From: Marinifaba aquimaris
GTDB lineage: Bacteria > Pseudomonadota > Gammaproteobacteria > Enterobacterales > Alteromonadaceae
Direction: 5' to 3'
Assembly (NCBI RefSeq): GCF_013328345.1
Contig: NZ_JABULX010000009.1
Coordinates: 56,618 to 120,617 of the forward strand
Length of the DNA: 64,000 nucleotides
In this document: positions 46,023 to 54,578 of the stretch, in pieces
Position numbering within the stretch: position 1 is the stretch's first letter
Layout: each line of letters starts with the position of its first letter
The notes under the pieces: model-generated
Seen by the model: the letters and a program-made list of their open reading frames with translations, nothing else
Told to the model about the DNA's origin: nothing
The model's database searches: none
Translations under genes and position numbers: made by a program

Positions 46023-46913
46023 TTGAGTCGATTAAACGCTATAAAACGCATGCCACTGGGATTAAAACGCTTCCCCGTTCTAGTTGTTGGTTTGACGTTA
46101 TGGCTAATTACTTTATTTAGCATTCCCAATACTTTCGACGTAATTTCAGACTACTTTTCTTTTCTATTCCTCGGTGTGCTCGGCGCTATTTTTGCCAACT
46201 CGACGGGTGCGGGCGGGGGAGTCGTATTTATTCCCATGTTTAATCAACTGGGCTTTACCGAGCTGCAGGCTGTTGCAACTAGCTTTACTATTCAATGTTT
46301 TGGTATGACTGCCGGTGCGCTAACTTGGTGCGCTTTTTATCGCCGAGAAAAAGCCTATGATGAACATTGGCAAGCTTTTAAACCCATTGTTCTTGTGACG
46401 CTATTACCGACCATACTTGGCTTGTGGAGTGTTTATGGCTTTGATCTCGCCTCACCGTCGTCTCTGCACCACGTTTTCAGTATTTTCTCCATTGTATTGG
46501 GTGTGGGCATCTTATTTTCGGTTTATAAGATCAAGCATGATAAAGCGCCTGACTTATTGAAGTGGTATGACGTCGTAGCGCTAATTTTAATTGGCTATTT
46601 TGGTGGAATTATCACTGCTTGGTTGTCTGTCGGTGTCGGTGAAGTTATGGCTATTTATCTGATTTTACGACGCTTTGATGTAACAATGGCCGTTGCCTCT
46701 GCAGTTGTGGTGTCTGCCATTATCGTATGGACATCAACACCACAACATTGGCTGTTTGAACCCAATGTATATTGGCATGTGGTGTTATTTGCTGGCCCCG
46801 GCGCTGTGCTAGGGGGGCTATTGGCTCGTCATTTAGTCGCGCGGTTATCTGCGCGTCGCCTGAAGGTATTTTTTGCGCTTTGGGTACTGATTGTGGGGAT
46901 TGCGACCTTATAA
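46023..46913 (+). CDS. TauE/SafE-family sulfite exporter-like permease
   Basis: 296 residues, about eight membrane helices, from a TTG start (AAGG 9 nt upstream). FLGVLGAIFANSTGAGGGVVFIPMF is the N-terminal TauE signature. The second half repeat is at GYFGGIITAWLSVGVGEVMAIYLILRRF, then GPGAVLGGLLARHL. Exports sulfite or sulfonate-related anions by family. It overlaps the convergent FIST kinase gene by 6 bp. Confidence 0.9.
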   Translation: MSRLNAIKRMPLGLKRFPVLVVGLTLWLITLFSIPNTFDVISDYFSFLFLGVLGAIFANSTGAGGGVVFIPMFNQLGFTELQAVATSFTIQCFGMTAGALTWCAFYRREKAYDEHWQAFKPIVLVTLLPTILGLWSVYGFDLASPSSLHHVFSIFSIVLGVGILFSVYKIKHDKAPDLLKWYDVVALILIGYFGGIITAWLSVGVGEVMAIYLILRRFDVTMAVASAVVVSAIIVWTSTPQHWLFEPNVYWHVVLFAGPGAVLGGLLARHLVARLSARRLKVFFALWVLIVGIATL

Positions 46914-49619
46914 GTCGTCATCGGCCAATTCACTCAGTAAGTTAAGTGGTGCTGCGATGGCATTAACGTGTCCTGCATTGGCAAGCTCTTCTATTTCTCC
47001 TGCCAGTTGTGCCACTGTTGGCATACCAAACGAGGCAGCACTGCCTTTAATACGATGAGCGTGTTTACTCATTGCTGTCATGTCATTTTGTGCTAATGCC
47101 ATTTGCATCGCATCTATATCTGCTGTTAATTGTTGGCTGTATTTATCCGCATATTCGCCAATATCAATTTGAATATCAGGCTGCTGATCAATATCCATTG
47201 CTAAATGTTTAGATAAAACCTGACTCAGCTCATTTTGCTTTAACGGCTTGGCTAAATGATCACTAAAGCCAGCTGCTAAGTATTCTGCTATTTCGTGACT
47301 CATCACATTCGCGGTTAAGGCGATAATGGGCGTATCAAGCCCCGTTGCTCTGAGTAATTGAGTTGCACTGATGCCATCCATTTTGGGCATTTGTACATCC
47401 ATAAAAATCATATCGAAATGTTCAGCTAAGGCTTGTTCTACGGCTTGTTCACCGTCGTCAGCAGTTTCTACAGACAAGCCGTGTAATTCAAATACTTCCT
47501 TAAATAAAGCTTGATTATCTTGGTGATCTTCAACTAAAAGCACCTTGGCATTGACGTTGAACTCTTCTGCCGTTGGGTGTTGCATTTGCTCTTGCTGTTC
47601 AAGCCAAATGGCTTGGTTCAATTGTTCGTCATTTAGCGCTGGCGCTTGGCAGTAAAAAGTAAAGCAACTTCCTAAATCAACTAAGCTTTGAACCTTAATA
47701 TCACCTTGCATCATTTTGGAAAGTTGTTTAGAGATACTTAAACCCAAACCTGTACCACCGTATTGTCTGGTGGTACTTAAATCAGCCTGTTCAAAAGGTT
47801 TAAAAAGTCTCTCAATTTGGCTTTCTGTCATTCCAATGCCCGTGTCCTGCACGGCTAGTGATAAGGTACTTGCTTGGTATTTGACTGATAGTTTAATTTT
47901 CCCCTGGTTGGTAAATTTGATGGCATTACTTAGCAAATTAAGCACGACTTGTTTTAGTCTGACGTCATCTACTAGAATTTTGGCTGGTAATGGAAAGTCT
48001 AAATCGAGTTCAAAGCTGACGTCTGGGTTTTGTATTTGAGGTTCGATTAAATTCAGGATGTCATGTAAAAGTTTGCAAGTACTCACTTCTGTATTGTGTA
48101 CCTCTAATTGGTTGGCTTCCATCTTAGAAAAGTCGAGTACATCATTAATAATGTCTTTAACAAACTCTGCATTGGTAATGATTTTGTCCGCAGCGTTTTG
48201 CAAGGTATCTTGGTCAACGTCTTTTTCTAGCAATCTTTCTGCATAACCCATGACTGAGGTTAACGGCGTTCTAATTTCATGGCTGATATTCGCGAGAAAA
48301 CGCCCTTTTGCTTGACTGGCTTGATTAGCACTATCGAGTGAATTCTCGATTTCTTGAGTCGCGATGTTGAGTAAATTAGTCAGCTTTTTCAGTACTCTGA
48401 CATGTTTTTCGGCATAGTAATCGCTGGAGCTGGGCAATAAGCTTTTTTGCTGAAAAGCCATGGTTGGCTTTTCAATCACGTTGTGGTTTTGGTTTTGGTT
48501 TTTCTCCGTCATGCCGACACACGTAAATGCTAGGTTCAGCATGTCTTTATTTTGGTTGTGATTAAAAAATTCACCTGCGGTGAAAAAGCCAACTGTAGGG
48601 GCAATTTTCTCTAAATCTGCTGATTCTATACTGGTACCTTCTTGTAAAAAGAAACGCCGACAACCACAGCTGTAAACAAAAAAGCTTTCAATTTTTTGAT
48701 GACTGTATTGATCAAACCTCTGCAAACTCGATTGTTTAATCCAGTCAACATTACCAAACCCCAACTGTACCGTATCACCTGTTTTTACGTCACTGATAAA
48801 AGACAAACCGCCGTTTTCATTTGTAGAAACGGGGACACGGGCAAGTGTGGTATTGCCTTTTTCAATTAACAGCGGAAACTCAAGTGCTTCAGCAAAAAAG
48901 CTGTCTTCAAAATCTTTAATGCCAAGGTAATTTTTGTAGATGTCGATGGCCGGTTTGTGATCGACCTCTTCAATGCATTGTCCTTGAGTTTTGGTGATTG
49001 TCATTTTGCGACCAACGGGTTGCCAGTCTAAGTGGGCATGGGGAAAGATACTGAGTTGTTCGCCTTCGAACATGACTACTGCTATAGCTTGGTCGTGATA
49101 ACCTTTTTCATCAAATAAGAAGCTTTCAAGCATCGCGCCATTATCGCCAGCGCCGCCGCCAAATAATACCGAGTCTGTTTTAGCTGCCAGTATCATTCGC
49201 ATGGCTTGATCGCTATTTACTGTTAGCGGCGTGGTCAATAACAAGACACCGGCTAATTTATCGGGTGTATTGTTGAGGATTGAATGTAACTGTTGCTCGC
49301 AACTTTGATTGGATTCAGTTTGCTGGATCAGGTGAAAGTGTAGGCAGGTGTGTTCAAAAATAGTGATGCTGATGATACTGGTGAGTGATTGCGCTTGGCC
49401 TTGAAATATTTCACCAGCTGTAGTCATGCCAATGATATGAGCATCGGGGAAAAAGCCCCTAAGTAACCGGGTAATTTGCAAATTGTGATGACTTTGTATC
49501 ACGCCAGAAAATACTTGAATTAAGCAAGTATATCCATGTACTTGTGACAAAATGTCGAGTTCTTCTAATTGCTGAGTAAAGTGTGAATTAGATTGATATT
49601 GAAAAGTCCAAGTGTGCAT
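46908..49619 (-). CDS. FIST-domain hybrid sensor histidine kinase with REC and HPt
   Basis: 903 residues without a membrane segment. FIST N and C domains (about 25-215 and 220-370) are thought to sense small ligands such as amino acids. HisKA has phospho-His H447 (ISHEIRTPL); HATPase shows NLLSNAIKF, DTGIGM and GGTGLGLSISKQL. A receiver has VLLVEDHQDN, D741 in FMDVQMP, and LAKPL. A C-terminal HPt has H855 in AHRIKGSAASFG. It thus holds a full phosphorelay in one chain and needs only an output regulator, not seen here. The sensor is cytosolic. Confidence 0.93.
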   Translation of the reverse strand: MHTWTFQYQSNSHFTQQLEELDILSQVHGYTCLIQVFSGVIQSHHNLQITRLLRGFFPDAHIIGMTTAGEIFQGQAQSLTSIISITIFEHTCLHFHLIQQTESNQSCEQQLHSILNNTPDKLAGVLLLTTPLTVNSDQAMRMILAAKTDSVLFGGGAGDNGAMLESFLFDEKGYHDQAIAVVMFEGEQLSIFPHAHLDWQPVGRKMTITKTQGQCIEEVDHKPAIDIYKNYLGIKDFEDSFFAEALEFPLLIEKGNTTLARVPVSTNENGGLSFISDVKTGDTVQLGFGNVDWIKQSSLQRFDQYSHQKIESFFVYSCGCRRFFLQEGTSIESADLEKIAPTVGFFTAGEFFNHNQNKDMLNLAFTCVGMTEKNQNQNHNVIEKPTMAFQQKSLLPSSSDYYAEKHVRVLKKLTNLLNIATQEIENSLDSANQASQAKGRFLANISHEIRTPLTSVMGYAERLLEKDVDQDTLQNAADKIITNAEFVKDIINDVLDFSKMEANQLEVHNTEVSTCKLLHDILNLIEPQIQNPDVSFELDLDFPLPAKILVDDVRLKQVVLNLLSNAIKFTNQGKIKLSVKYQASTLSLAVQDTGIGMTESQIERLFKPFEQADLSTTRQYGGTGLGLSISKQLSKMMQGDIKVQSLVDLGSCFTFYCQAPALNDEQLNQAIWLEQQEQMQHPTAEEFNVNAKVLLVEDHQDNQALFKEVFELHGLSVETADDGEQAVEQALAEHFDMIFMDVQMPKMDGISATQLLRATGLDTPIIALTANVMSHEIAEYLAAGFSDHLAKPLKQNELSQVLSKHLAMDIDQQPDIQIDIGEYADKYSQQLTADIDAMQMALAQNDMTAMSKHAHRIKGSAASFGMPTVAQLAGEIEELANAGHVNAIAAPLNLLSELADDDL

Positions 49620-49747
49620 TAAGTAAAAACCGACCTGTAAACAACGGGTTAACCAAGTAAGGTTAGTGAAAGTCTATAAGAACTATAGTTGTTAGTGGTA
49701 AATACTCAAGCGAGCAGGCAGGTTAAGGTTTTAAAAATTAAGCGCGA

Positions 49748-50164
49748 TTAGTTTTGCATGAAGGTCGTAACGGGTACATCAAAGTATTGTGCAAATCCTT
49801 TGATTTGCTCAACAGTCATACGGCGCTTTTGGTTCAAAATTTCTGAAATGATGCTTTGAGTAGCAATATCAGCTAAGTCTTTTTGTTTAACCTTGTGTTC
49901 CTTCATTAGTGCCTTTAGCGCAAGGTGAGGTTCTCTTGGTAAATTGACTGACTCATAGTCTTCAACTTGACCCAAAATGGCTGTACTTAATTGCAATAAT
50001 GCAGGAGCTTGAGAAGAGGCATTATCTAAGGCTTCGATCATTTCGGCGCGATCGACAAGGTCGGATTCGTCTTGGATTTTGGTAGCGCAGGCAGCAAAAA
50101 GCTTTCCTGATTCTTCCTGGTAACGACTAATAAGTTCTGATAAGTCTTGTATGAAGCGATCCAT
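49748..50164 (-). CDS. Orphan HigA-like XRE-family regulator
   Basis: 138 residues, the same length as HigA. The C-terminal half is the XRE helix-turn-helix: LKALMKEHKVKQKDLADIATQSIISEILNQKRRMTVEQIKGFAQYFDVP. The N-terminal half is helical (QDLSELISRYQEES). HigA normally binds and neutralises the RNase HigB encoded upstream; here the upstream neighbour is prlC, divergent, so no toxin gene is present. It may act as a plain regulator. Confidence 0.85.
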   Translation of the reverse strand: MDRFIQDLSELISRYQEESGKLFAACATKIQDESDLVDRAEMIEALDNASSQAPALLQLSTAILGQVEDYESVNLPREPHLALKALMKEHKVKQKDLADIATQSIISEILNQKRRMTVEQIKGFAQYFDVPVTTFMQN

Positions 50165-50338
50165 CGTCTCAATGTTGGTTAAAAACTGCTAATACCCCTA
50201 TTTTGCCTAAGTTTTTATCTGATTCAAGTCTTAAGTGGCTAATTGAGATGATTTTTGAACATTTTTGTGACTTTTTTGTCATGTTTTTTTACAAATTTCA
50301 TTTTAAATGAGTGGTTTTATTGTTTTTAGTGTTTTGAC

Positions 50339-50367
50339 CTTGAATAGCACGTAAGTCGTTGCCATAT
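50339..50367 (+). promoter_or_regulatory. Sigma-32-type heat-shock promoter of prlC
   Basis: CTTGAAT (50339-50345), 14-nt spacer, TGCCATAT (50360-50367) fits CTTGAAA-N14-CCCCATNT with the main positions kept. Transcription would start near 50374, about 26 nt before the ATG. PrlC in enteric bacteria is known as a heat-shock gene, which supports it. Confidence 0.7.
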
Positions 50368-50399
50368 CTAAATAAAGCCTTTGACGATAAGAAAAGACC

Positions 50400-52445
50400 A
50401 TGACAAACCCACTATTATCAGATTTTCATTTACCACCGTTTTCAGCTATCAAACCTGAACATATTCAACCCGCCGTCGAGCACGCTATTGCCGATTGCAA
50501 AAAGGTGATTGAACAAGTTACGCAAATAGATGAGCCTACCTGGGCTAATTTTGTAATGCCGCTTGATGAGGTTGATGAAAAACTGAGTCGATTATTTTCA
50601 CCTGTTTCTCATATGCATTCAGTTGTGAACAGTGATGAATTAAGAGCCGCTTATGAAGCGTGTTTACCTCTGTTGTCTGAGTACGGTACGTTTGTTGGTC
50701 AACATCAAGGCTTGTATAAAGGGTATCGCAAAATTTCTGAAGCTGTGTCATTTACCGAGTTAAGTACTGCACAGCAAAAATCGATTACCAATGCATTAAG
50801 AGACTTTAAGCTTTCTGGTATTGCTCTTCCTGAAGAGAAGCAGCAAAGATACGCTGAAATACAAGTGCGTTTATCAGAGCTAAGTAGCCAATTTGGTAAT
50901 AATGTACTGGATGCTACTCAAGGTTGGAGCAAGCTGATTACAGATGAAGCTGATTTAGCGGGTTTACCTGAAATGGCAATTGCTGCCGCTAAACAAACGG
51001 CTGAACAAAAAGAAAAGCAAGGCTGGCTCTTTACGCTGGAGTTTCCTAGTTATCTACCCGTAATGACTTATTCTGATAACCGAGAGTTAAGAGAAGAAGT
51101 TTATAACGCGTTTTGTACCCGTGCATCTGATCAAGGTCCAAATGCTGGTACTTGGGATAATAGTGAGATTATTAACGAGACATTAGCACTGCGCCACGAA
51201 CTGGCACAGCTACTGGATTTTGATACCTTCGCTGATAAGTCATTGGCCACTAAAATGGCAGAGAACCCATCTCAAGTTATTGCCTTTTTAGATGATTTAG
51301 CTGCTAAGAGTAAACCTCAAGCTGAACAAGAATTAGCGGAGCTAACCGAATTTGCTAAAAATGAGCACGGTGTCAGTGAGCTAAAAGCTTGGGACATGAG
51401 CTACTATGCAGAAAAACTTAAGCAGGCTAAATATCAAATATCTGATGAAGAACTGCGCCCTTATTTCCCAGAAGATAAAGTGTTAACTGGCTTATTTACA
51501 ACAGTTGAAAAATTATTTGGTATCAAGGTTGTTGAACAACGAGGTATTGATACCTGGCACCAAGATGTGAAGTTTTTCAATATAGAAGATAAAGCTGGTC
51601 AGCATCGCGGTAGCTTTTATCTAGACCTCTACGCCAGAGAAAATAAACGCGGTGGTGCGTGGATGGACGATTGTAAAGGCCGCCGTTTAACTCAAGCGGG
51701 TCAAATTCAAGACCCTGTTGCTTATCTAACCTGTAATTTCTCAAAACCAGTAGGTGGTAAACCTGCTTTATTCACGCATGACGAAGTGGTGACTTTATTC
51801 CATGAGTTTGGTCACGGTATTCACCATATGCTGACGCAAATCGATGTTTCTGCAGTATCGGGGATCAGTGGTGTCGCTTGGGATGCGGTTGAGTTACCAA
51901 GTCAGTTCTTAGAGAACTGGTGTTACCAAGAAGAAGCATTGGCGTTTATTTCTGGCCATTTTGAAACGGGCGAGCCATTGCCAAAAGCCATATTAGATAA
52001 AATGCTAGCAGCGAAAAACTTCCAATCAGCGATGATGATGGTGCGTCAATTGGAGTTTTCATTATTTGATTTTCGAATGCACTTAGAGTATCAGCAAGGT
52101 GCTGACGCAAGTTATGTGCAAACGATCCTAGATCAAGTCCGTGCGCAAACAGCAGTTGTTATTCCGCCAAGCTTTAATCGCTTCCAACACGGCTTTAGTC
52201 ATATCTTTGCCGGTGGTTATGCCGCTGGTTATTACAGTTATAAATGGGCTGAAGTTTTATCCGCCGATGCATTCTCGCGCTTTGAAGAAGAAGGTATTTT
52301 CAATGCAGAAACGGGTCAGTCTTTCTTAAATAATATTTTAGAAATGGGCGGCAGTAAGGAACCTATGGACTTATTTAAAGCGTTCCGTGGTCGTGAGCCT
52401 AAAGTGGATGCGTTACTGGTTCACTCTGGTATTCATGCGAATTGA
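50400..52445 (+). CDS. prlC: Oligopeptidase A (M3 family)
   Basis: 681 residues, the length of OpdA. Zinc site in TLFHEFGHGIHHML (HEFGH) with the third ligand Glu in AVELPSQFLENW, as in M3 peptidases. Opening DFHLPPFSAIKPEHIQPAVEHAI is the usual start. It breaks down cleaved signal peptides and other short peptides in the cytoplasm. A sigma-32-like promoter is upstream; a bidirectional terminator follows. Confidence 0.95.
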   Translation: MTNPLLSDFHLPPFSAIKPEHIQPAVEHAIADCKKVIEQVTQIDEPTWANFVMPLDEVDEKLSRLFSPVSHMHSVVNSDELRAAYEACLPLLSEYGTFVGQHQGLYKGYRKISEAVSFTELSTAQQKSITNALRDFKLSGIALPEEKQQRYAEIQVRLSELSSQFGNNVLDATQGWSKLITDEADLAGLPEMAIAAAKQTAEQKEKQGWLFTLEFPSYLPVMTYSDNRELREEVYNAFCTRASDQGPNAGTWDNSEIINETLALRHELAQLLDFDTFADKSLATKMAENPSQVIAFLDDLAAKSKPQAEQELAELTEFAKNEHGVSELKAWDMSYYAEKLKQAKYQISDEELRPYFPEDKVLTGLFTTVEKLFGIKVVEQRGIDTWHQDVKFFNIEDKAGQHRGSFYLDLYARENKRGGAWMDDCKGRRLTQAGQIQDPVAYLTCNFSKPVGGKPALFTHDEVVTLFHEFGHGIHHMLTQIDVSAVSGISGVAWDAVELPSQFLENWCYQEEALAFISGHFETGEPLPKAILDKMLAAKNFQSAMMMVRQLEFSLFDFRMHLEYQQGADASYVQTILDQVRAQTAVVIPPSFNRFQHGFSHIFAGGYAAGYYSYKWAEVLSADAFSRFEEEGIFNAETGQSFLNNILEMGGSKEPMDLFKAFRGREPKVDALLVHSGIHAN

Positions 52446-52472
52446 ACTCATAACCGCTGAGTATTGATAGTA

Positions 52473-52500
52473 AAAAAGCCTGCATTTGCAGGCTTTTTTA
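52473..52500. terminator. Bidirectional intrinsic terminator between prlC and the barrel gene
   Basis: Stem AAAAAAGCCTGC (52473-52484)/GCAGGCTTTTTT (52489-52500) with a 4-nt loop. T runs on both strands, serving the convergent prlC and the barrel gene ending at 52516. Confidence 0.87.
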
Positions 52501-52515
52501 TAGTGATTGTGTCGC

Positions 52516-53712
52516 TTAAAAGTAAAACGCGACATCCAGTTGGATGAAATCATCTTTGCGAACGTTGTAGCTTATTTCTTCTGGGTCGTCACTGGTAAAG
52601 AACCACGCATCTAAGCTAATGACGGTCGATTCACCAACACGGGTACTACCTTCAATAAACAGGCTTTGCGTGTCGCTGTAGTCCAAATCTTGGCTAAAGC
52701 CCATTAACACTTCTGTTGATTCGGCATCATTTAACACCCAACGCGTACCTAAAATTAGGTCGTTTTGATTAGCAGTGACACCTGCATCATCTCTATCATC
52801 ATAGCTGTATTCAGCAACGAGGCCTAAGTCCATATCGCTGTCAAATAGGCCAACAAGTGTGTATTCAAAGCCACCAATTGCCGCAGTGTAATCAGTAATT
52901 AGATCACCTGTGCGATTAATCGCTTCTAGTTTCCAAAGCCAGTCACCAGAAACCATTTGTGCATCTAAGCCAGCTTGTTGAATTTGAGGATAAAAGGCTT
53001 GTAGGGCTAGGCCGTCTTTGGTCACCGTTGGTAAGAACTCTGCTTGGCGGGAAGTACCGTCGAACAATGATAATCCGACATCCCAATCACCTAGAGTGTG
53101 AGACCAACGAAGTGCAAAATCTATGTGATTTTCTTCGTCATCATCCTCGTACTTCGCTTCATCGAGTATAGGTAAAGGCGCTCTTAGTCTTCCTTCTGCG
53201 CCTGCAAAATCAGCTTCGCGAAAGTAAGGTAAAACAAAGGCTTCTAACACACCCCAATCTCGAATTAAGCTCAGTTGTACCATAGGCTGGCCAAGCTTTT
53301 CTTCGCCATCAAAGGCCGCTAATTGATCAGTCTGGTTGATGATATCAACCAAGTGAAGCGTTTCGGTTACCCCCCAAAAAACTTTACCAACACCGGCTCT
53401 TACTTCCCAATCGTCTCCTACATGTAAATACATGGCTTCGCGGATATCGATAAGGTGCCTTTCACTGTCTTCACTATCGGCACGAAAGTAGGGTTTGAAG
53501 ATAAAGTTATTGCCGTTTCCACCGAGATCCCAATAAAACTCAAATTCGCCTCTTATGGCGCCTTGTGTATCGGTTTGCTCGGATTGAGCGGGGTCTTGAG
53601 TAAAGTAGCGAGCTTCAATGCCAATTTGGCTGTGCAGCTCGACTGCTTGGCTGGTGAAGCTTGTGCTCGCTAAACTCGCCAAAGCGAGTGTGATCAGATT
53701 GAATTTTTTCAT
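52516..53712 (-). CDS. Outer-membrane beta-barrel protein of the MMPL operon
   Basis: About 398 residues from ATG 53712, where the signal peptide begins (KKFNLITLALASLASTSFTSQAVE); starts at 53721 or TTG 53736 are possible. The mature chain is porin-like: alternating strands, acidic turns and a C-terminus ending in Phe (LDVAFYF). It resembles the DUF1302-like barrels seen beside MMPL exporters and LolA-like proteins. Likely the outer-membrane end of a lipid or hydrophobic-compound path. A terminator-like hairpin precedes the start. Confidence 0.75.
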   Translation of the reverse strand: MKKFNLITLALASLASTSFTSQAVELHSQIGIEARYFTQDPAQSEQTDTQGAIRGEFEFYWDLGGNGNNFIFKPYFRADSEDSERHLIDIREAMYLHVGDDWEVRAGVGKVFWGVTETLHLVDIINQTDQLAAFDGEEKLGQPMVQLSLIRDWGVLEAFVLPYFREADFAGAEGRLRAPLPILDEAKYEDDDEENHIDFALRWSHTLGDWDVGLSLFDGTSRQAEFLPTVTKDGLALQAFYPQIQQAGLDAQMVSGDWLWKLEAINRTGDLITDYTAAIGGFEYTLVGLFDSDMDLGLVAEYSYDDRDDAGVTANQNDLILGTRWVLNDAESTEVLMGFSQDLDYSDTQSLFIEGSTRVGESTVISLDAWFFTSDDPEEISYNVRKDDFIQLDVAFYF

Positions 53713-53721
53713 AATATGCAT

Positions 53722-53749
53722 AAAAAGAAGGGGCAAGTAACTTGCCCCT
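53722..53749 (-). terminator. Terminator-like hairpin between LolA-like and barrel genes
   Basis: Stem AGGGGCAAG (53729-53737)/CTTGCCCCT (53741-53749), loop TAA, 9 bp perfect. On the minus strand it is followed by TTCTTTTT right up to the barrel start codons. It might end or attenuate the upstream transcript, or protect its 3' end. Confidence 0.7.
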
Positions 53750-53756
53750 GTGCGCG

Positions 53757-54578
53757 TTATCGAATGCGTTTTAAAGTGTTTTTATCAAAGTCTTTATCGG
53801 TTAAGCCTGTATTAAAACGGATATTATCGGTTAATAACACTGTGCTTTTACCCGTTTGGTGGTTGACCATAGATAGCTTATGAGCACGCCAGTATTTGTC
53901 TAAATAAAGTTTATATTCACTTGATTCTAGCGTCTTTAATAAGTCTTTTTTCTTATCATAGTACTCAGCTTTGAACATGCGATATTCTTTGTGATCAATC
54001 CAAACGATGGTTTTGCTGTAGCCAGAGAACTTATCTTTTGGATTAGACTCAACAACATAACAAGTGAGCTCAGGTTGCACTGGACACGCTTCATCGCGAA
54101 GGAATTTATAGTCATATTTTTCGACTTCAAACGAGCTCATATCTTCATAAGCAAATTCACTGCCCATAAATGGACCTGATTTATTGCGTGAAGAAATGCG
54201 TTTAACGCGTTTAAGCGCAGGTAAATACAACCATTGGTCATCTGGCTCTAGCGTATGAGAGAAAGATAAAAAGGCAGTGCCTTTTACATCTCTTGGCTTA
54301 TCAAAAATAGTTAAACCTTTATCGCCGTCATTGGTTATTTCTAACGCACGGCTACGCATTTCACGAACACTTTCGTTACCTTGGGCGTTGCGCAAGATCA
54401 TTTTCATGTCTTGTTCGCTGTTATTCCAGCCTCTGTCGGTTGCTTTACGCGTTTTTGCAATTTCTAAGCCTTTTTCTTCAGGCGTTTGTGCCTGTGCAAA
54501 CGGGGCTAACGCAGCAGTGAGTAAACCTGCGGTTAGATAAGTAGAAATTCGTTTAGTTTTGAACTTGAATAGCGGCAT
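53757..54578 (-). CDS. Outer-membrane lipoprotein-sorting protein (LolA-like)
   Basis: 273 residues with a signal peptide (YLTAGLLTAALAPFAQAQ). RKATDRGWNNSEQDMKMILRNAQG, REMRSRALE, FLSFSHTLEPDDQWLYLPALKRVKRIS and FMGSEFAYEDMS match the LolA-like domain PF17131. It is probably a periplasmic lipid or lipoprotein carrier working with the MMPL exporter. The start overlaps the exporter end by 26 nt (AAGGAG 8 nt upstream), so translation is coupled. Confidence 0.88.
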   Translation of the reverse strand: MPLFKFKTKRISTYLTAGLLTAALAPFAQAQTPEEKGLEIAKTRKATDRGWNNSEQDMKMILRNAQGNESVREMRSRALEITNDGDKGLTIFDKPRDVKGTAFLSFSHTLEPDDQWLYLPALKRVKRISSRNKSGPFMGSEFAYEDMSSFEVEKYDYKFLRDEACPVQPELTCYVVESNPKDKFSGYSKTIVWIDHKEYRMFKAEYYDKKKDLLKTLESSEYKLYLDKYWRAHKLSMVNHQTGKSTVLLTDNIRFNTGLTDKDFDKNTLKRIR

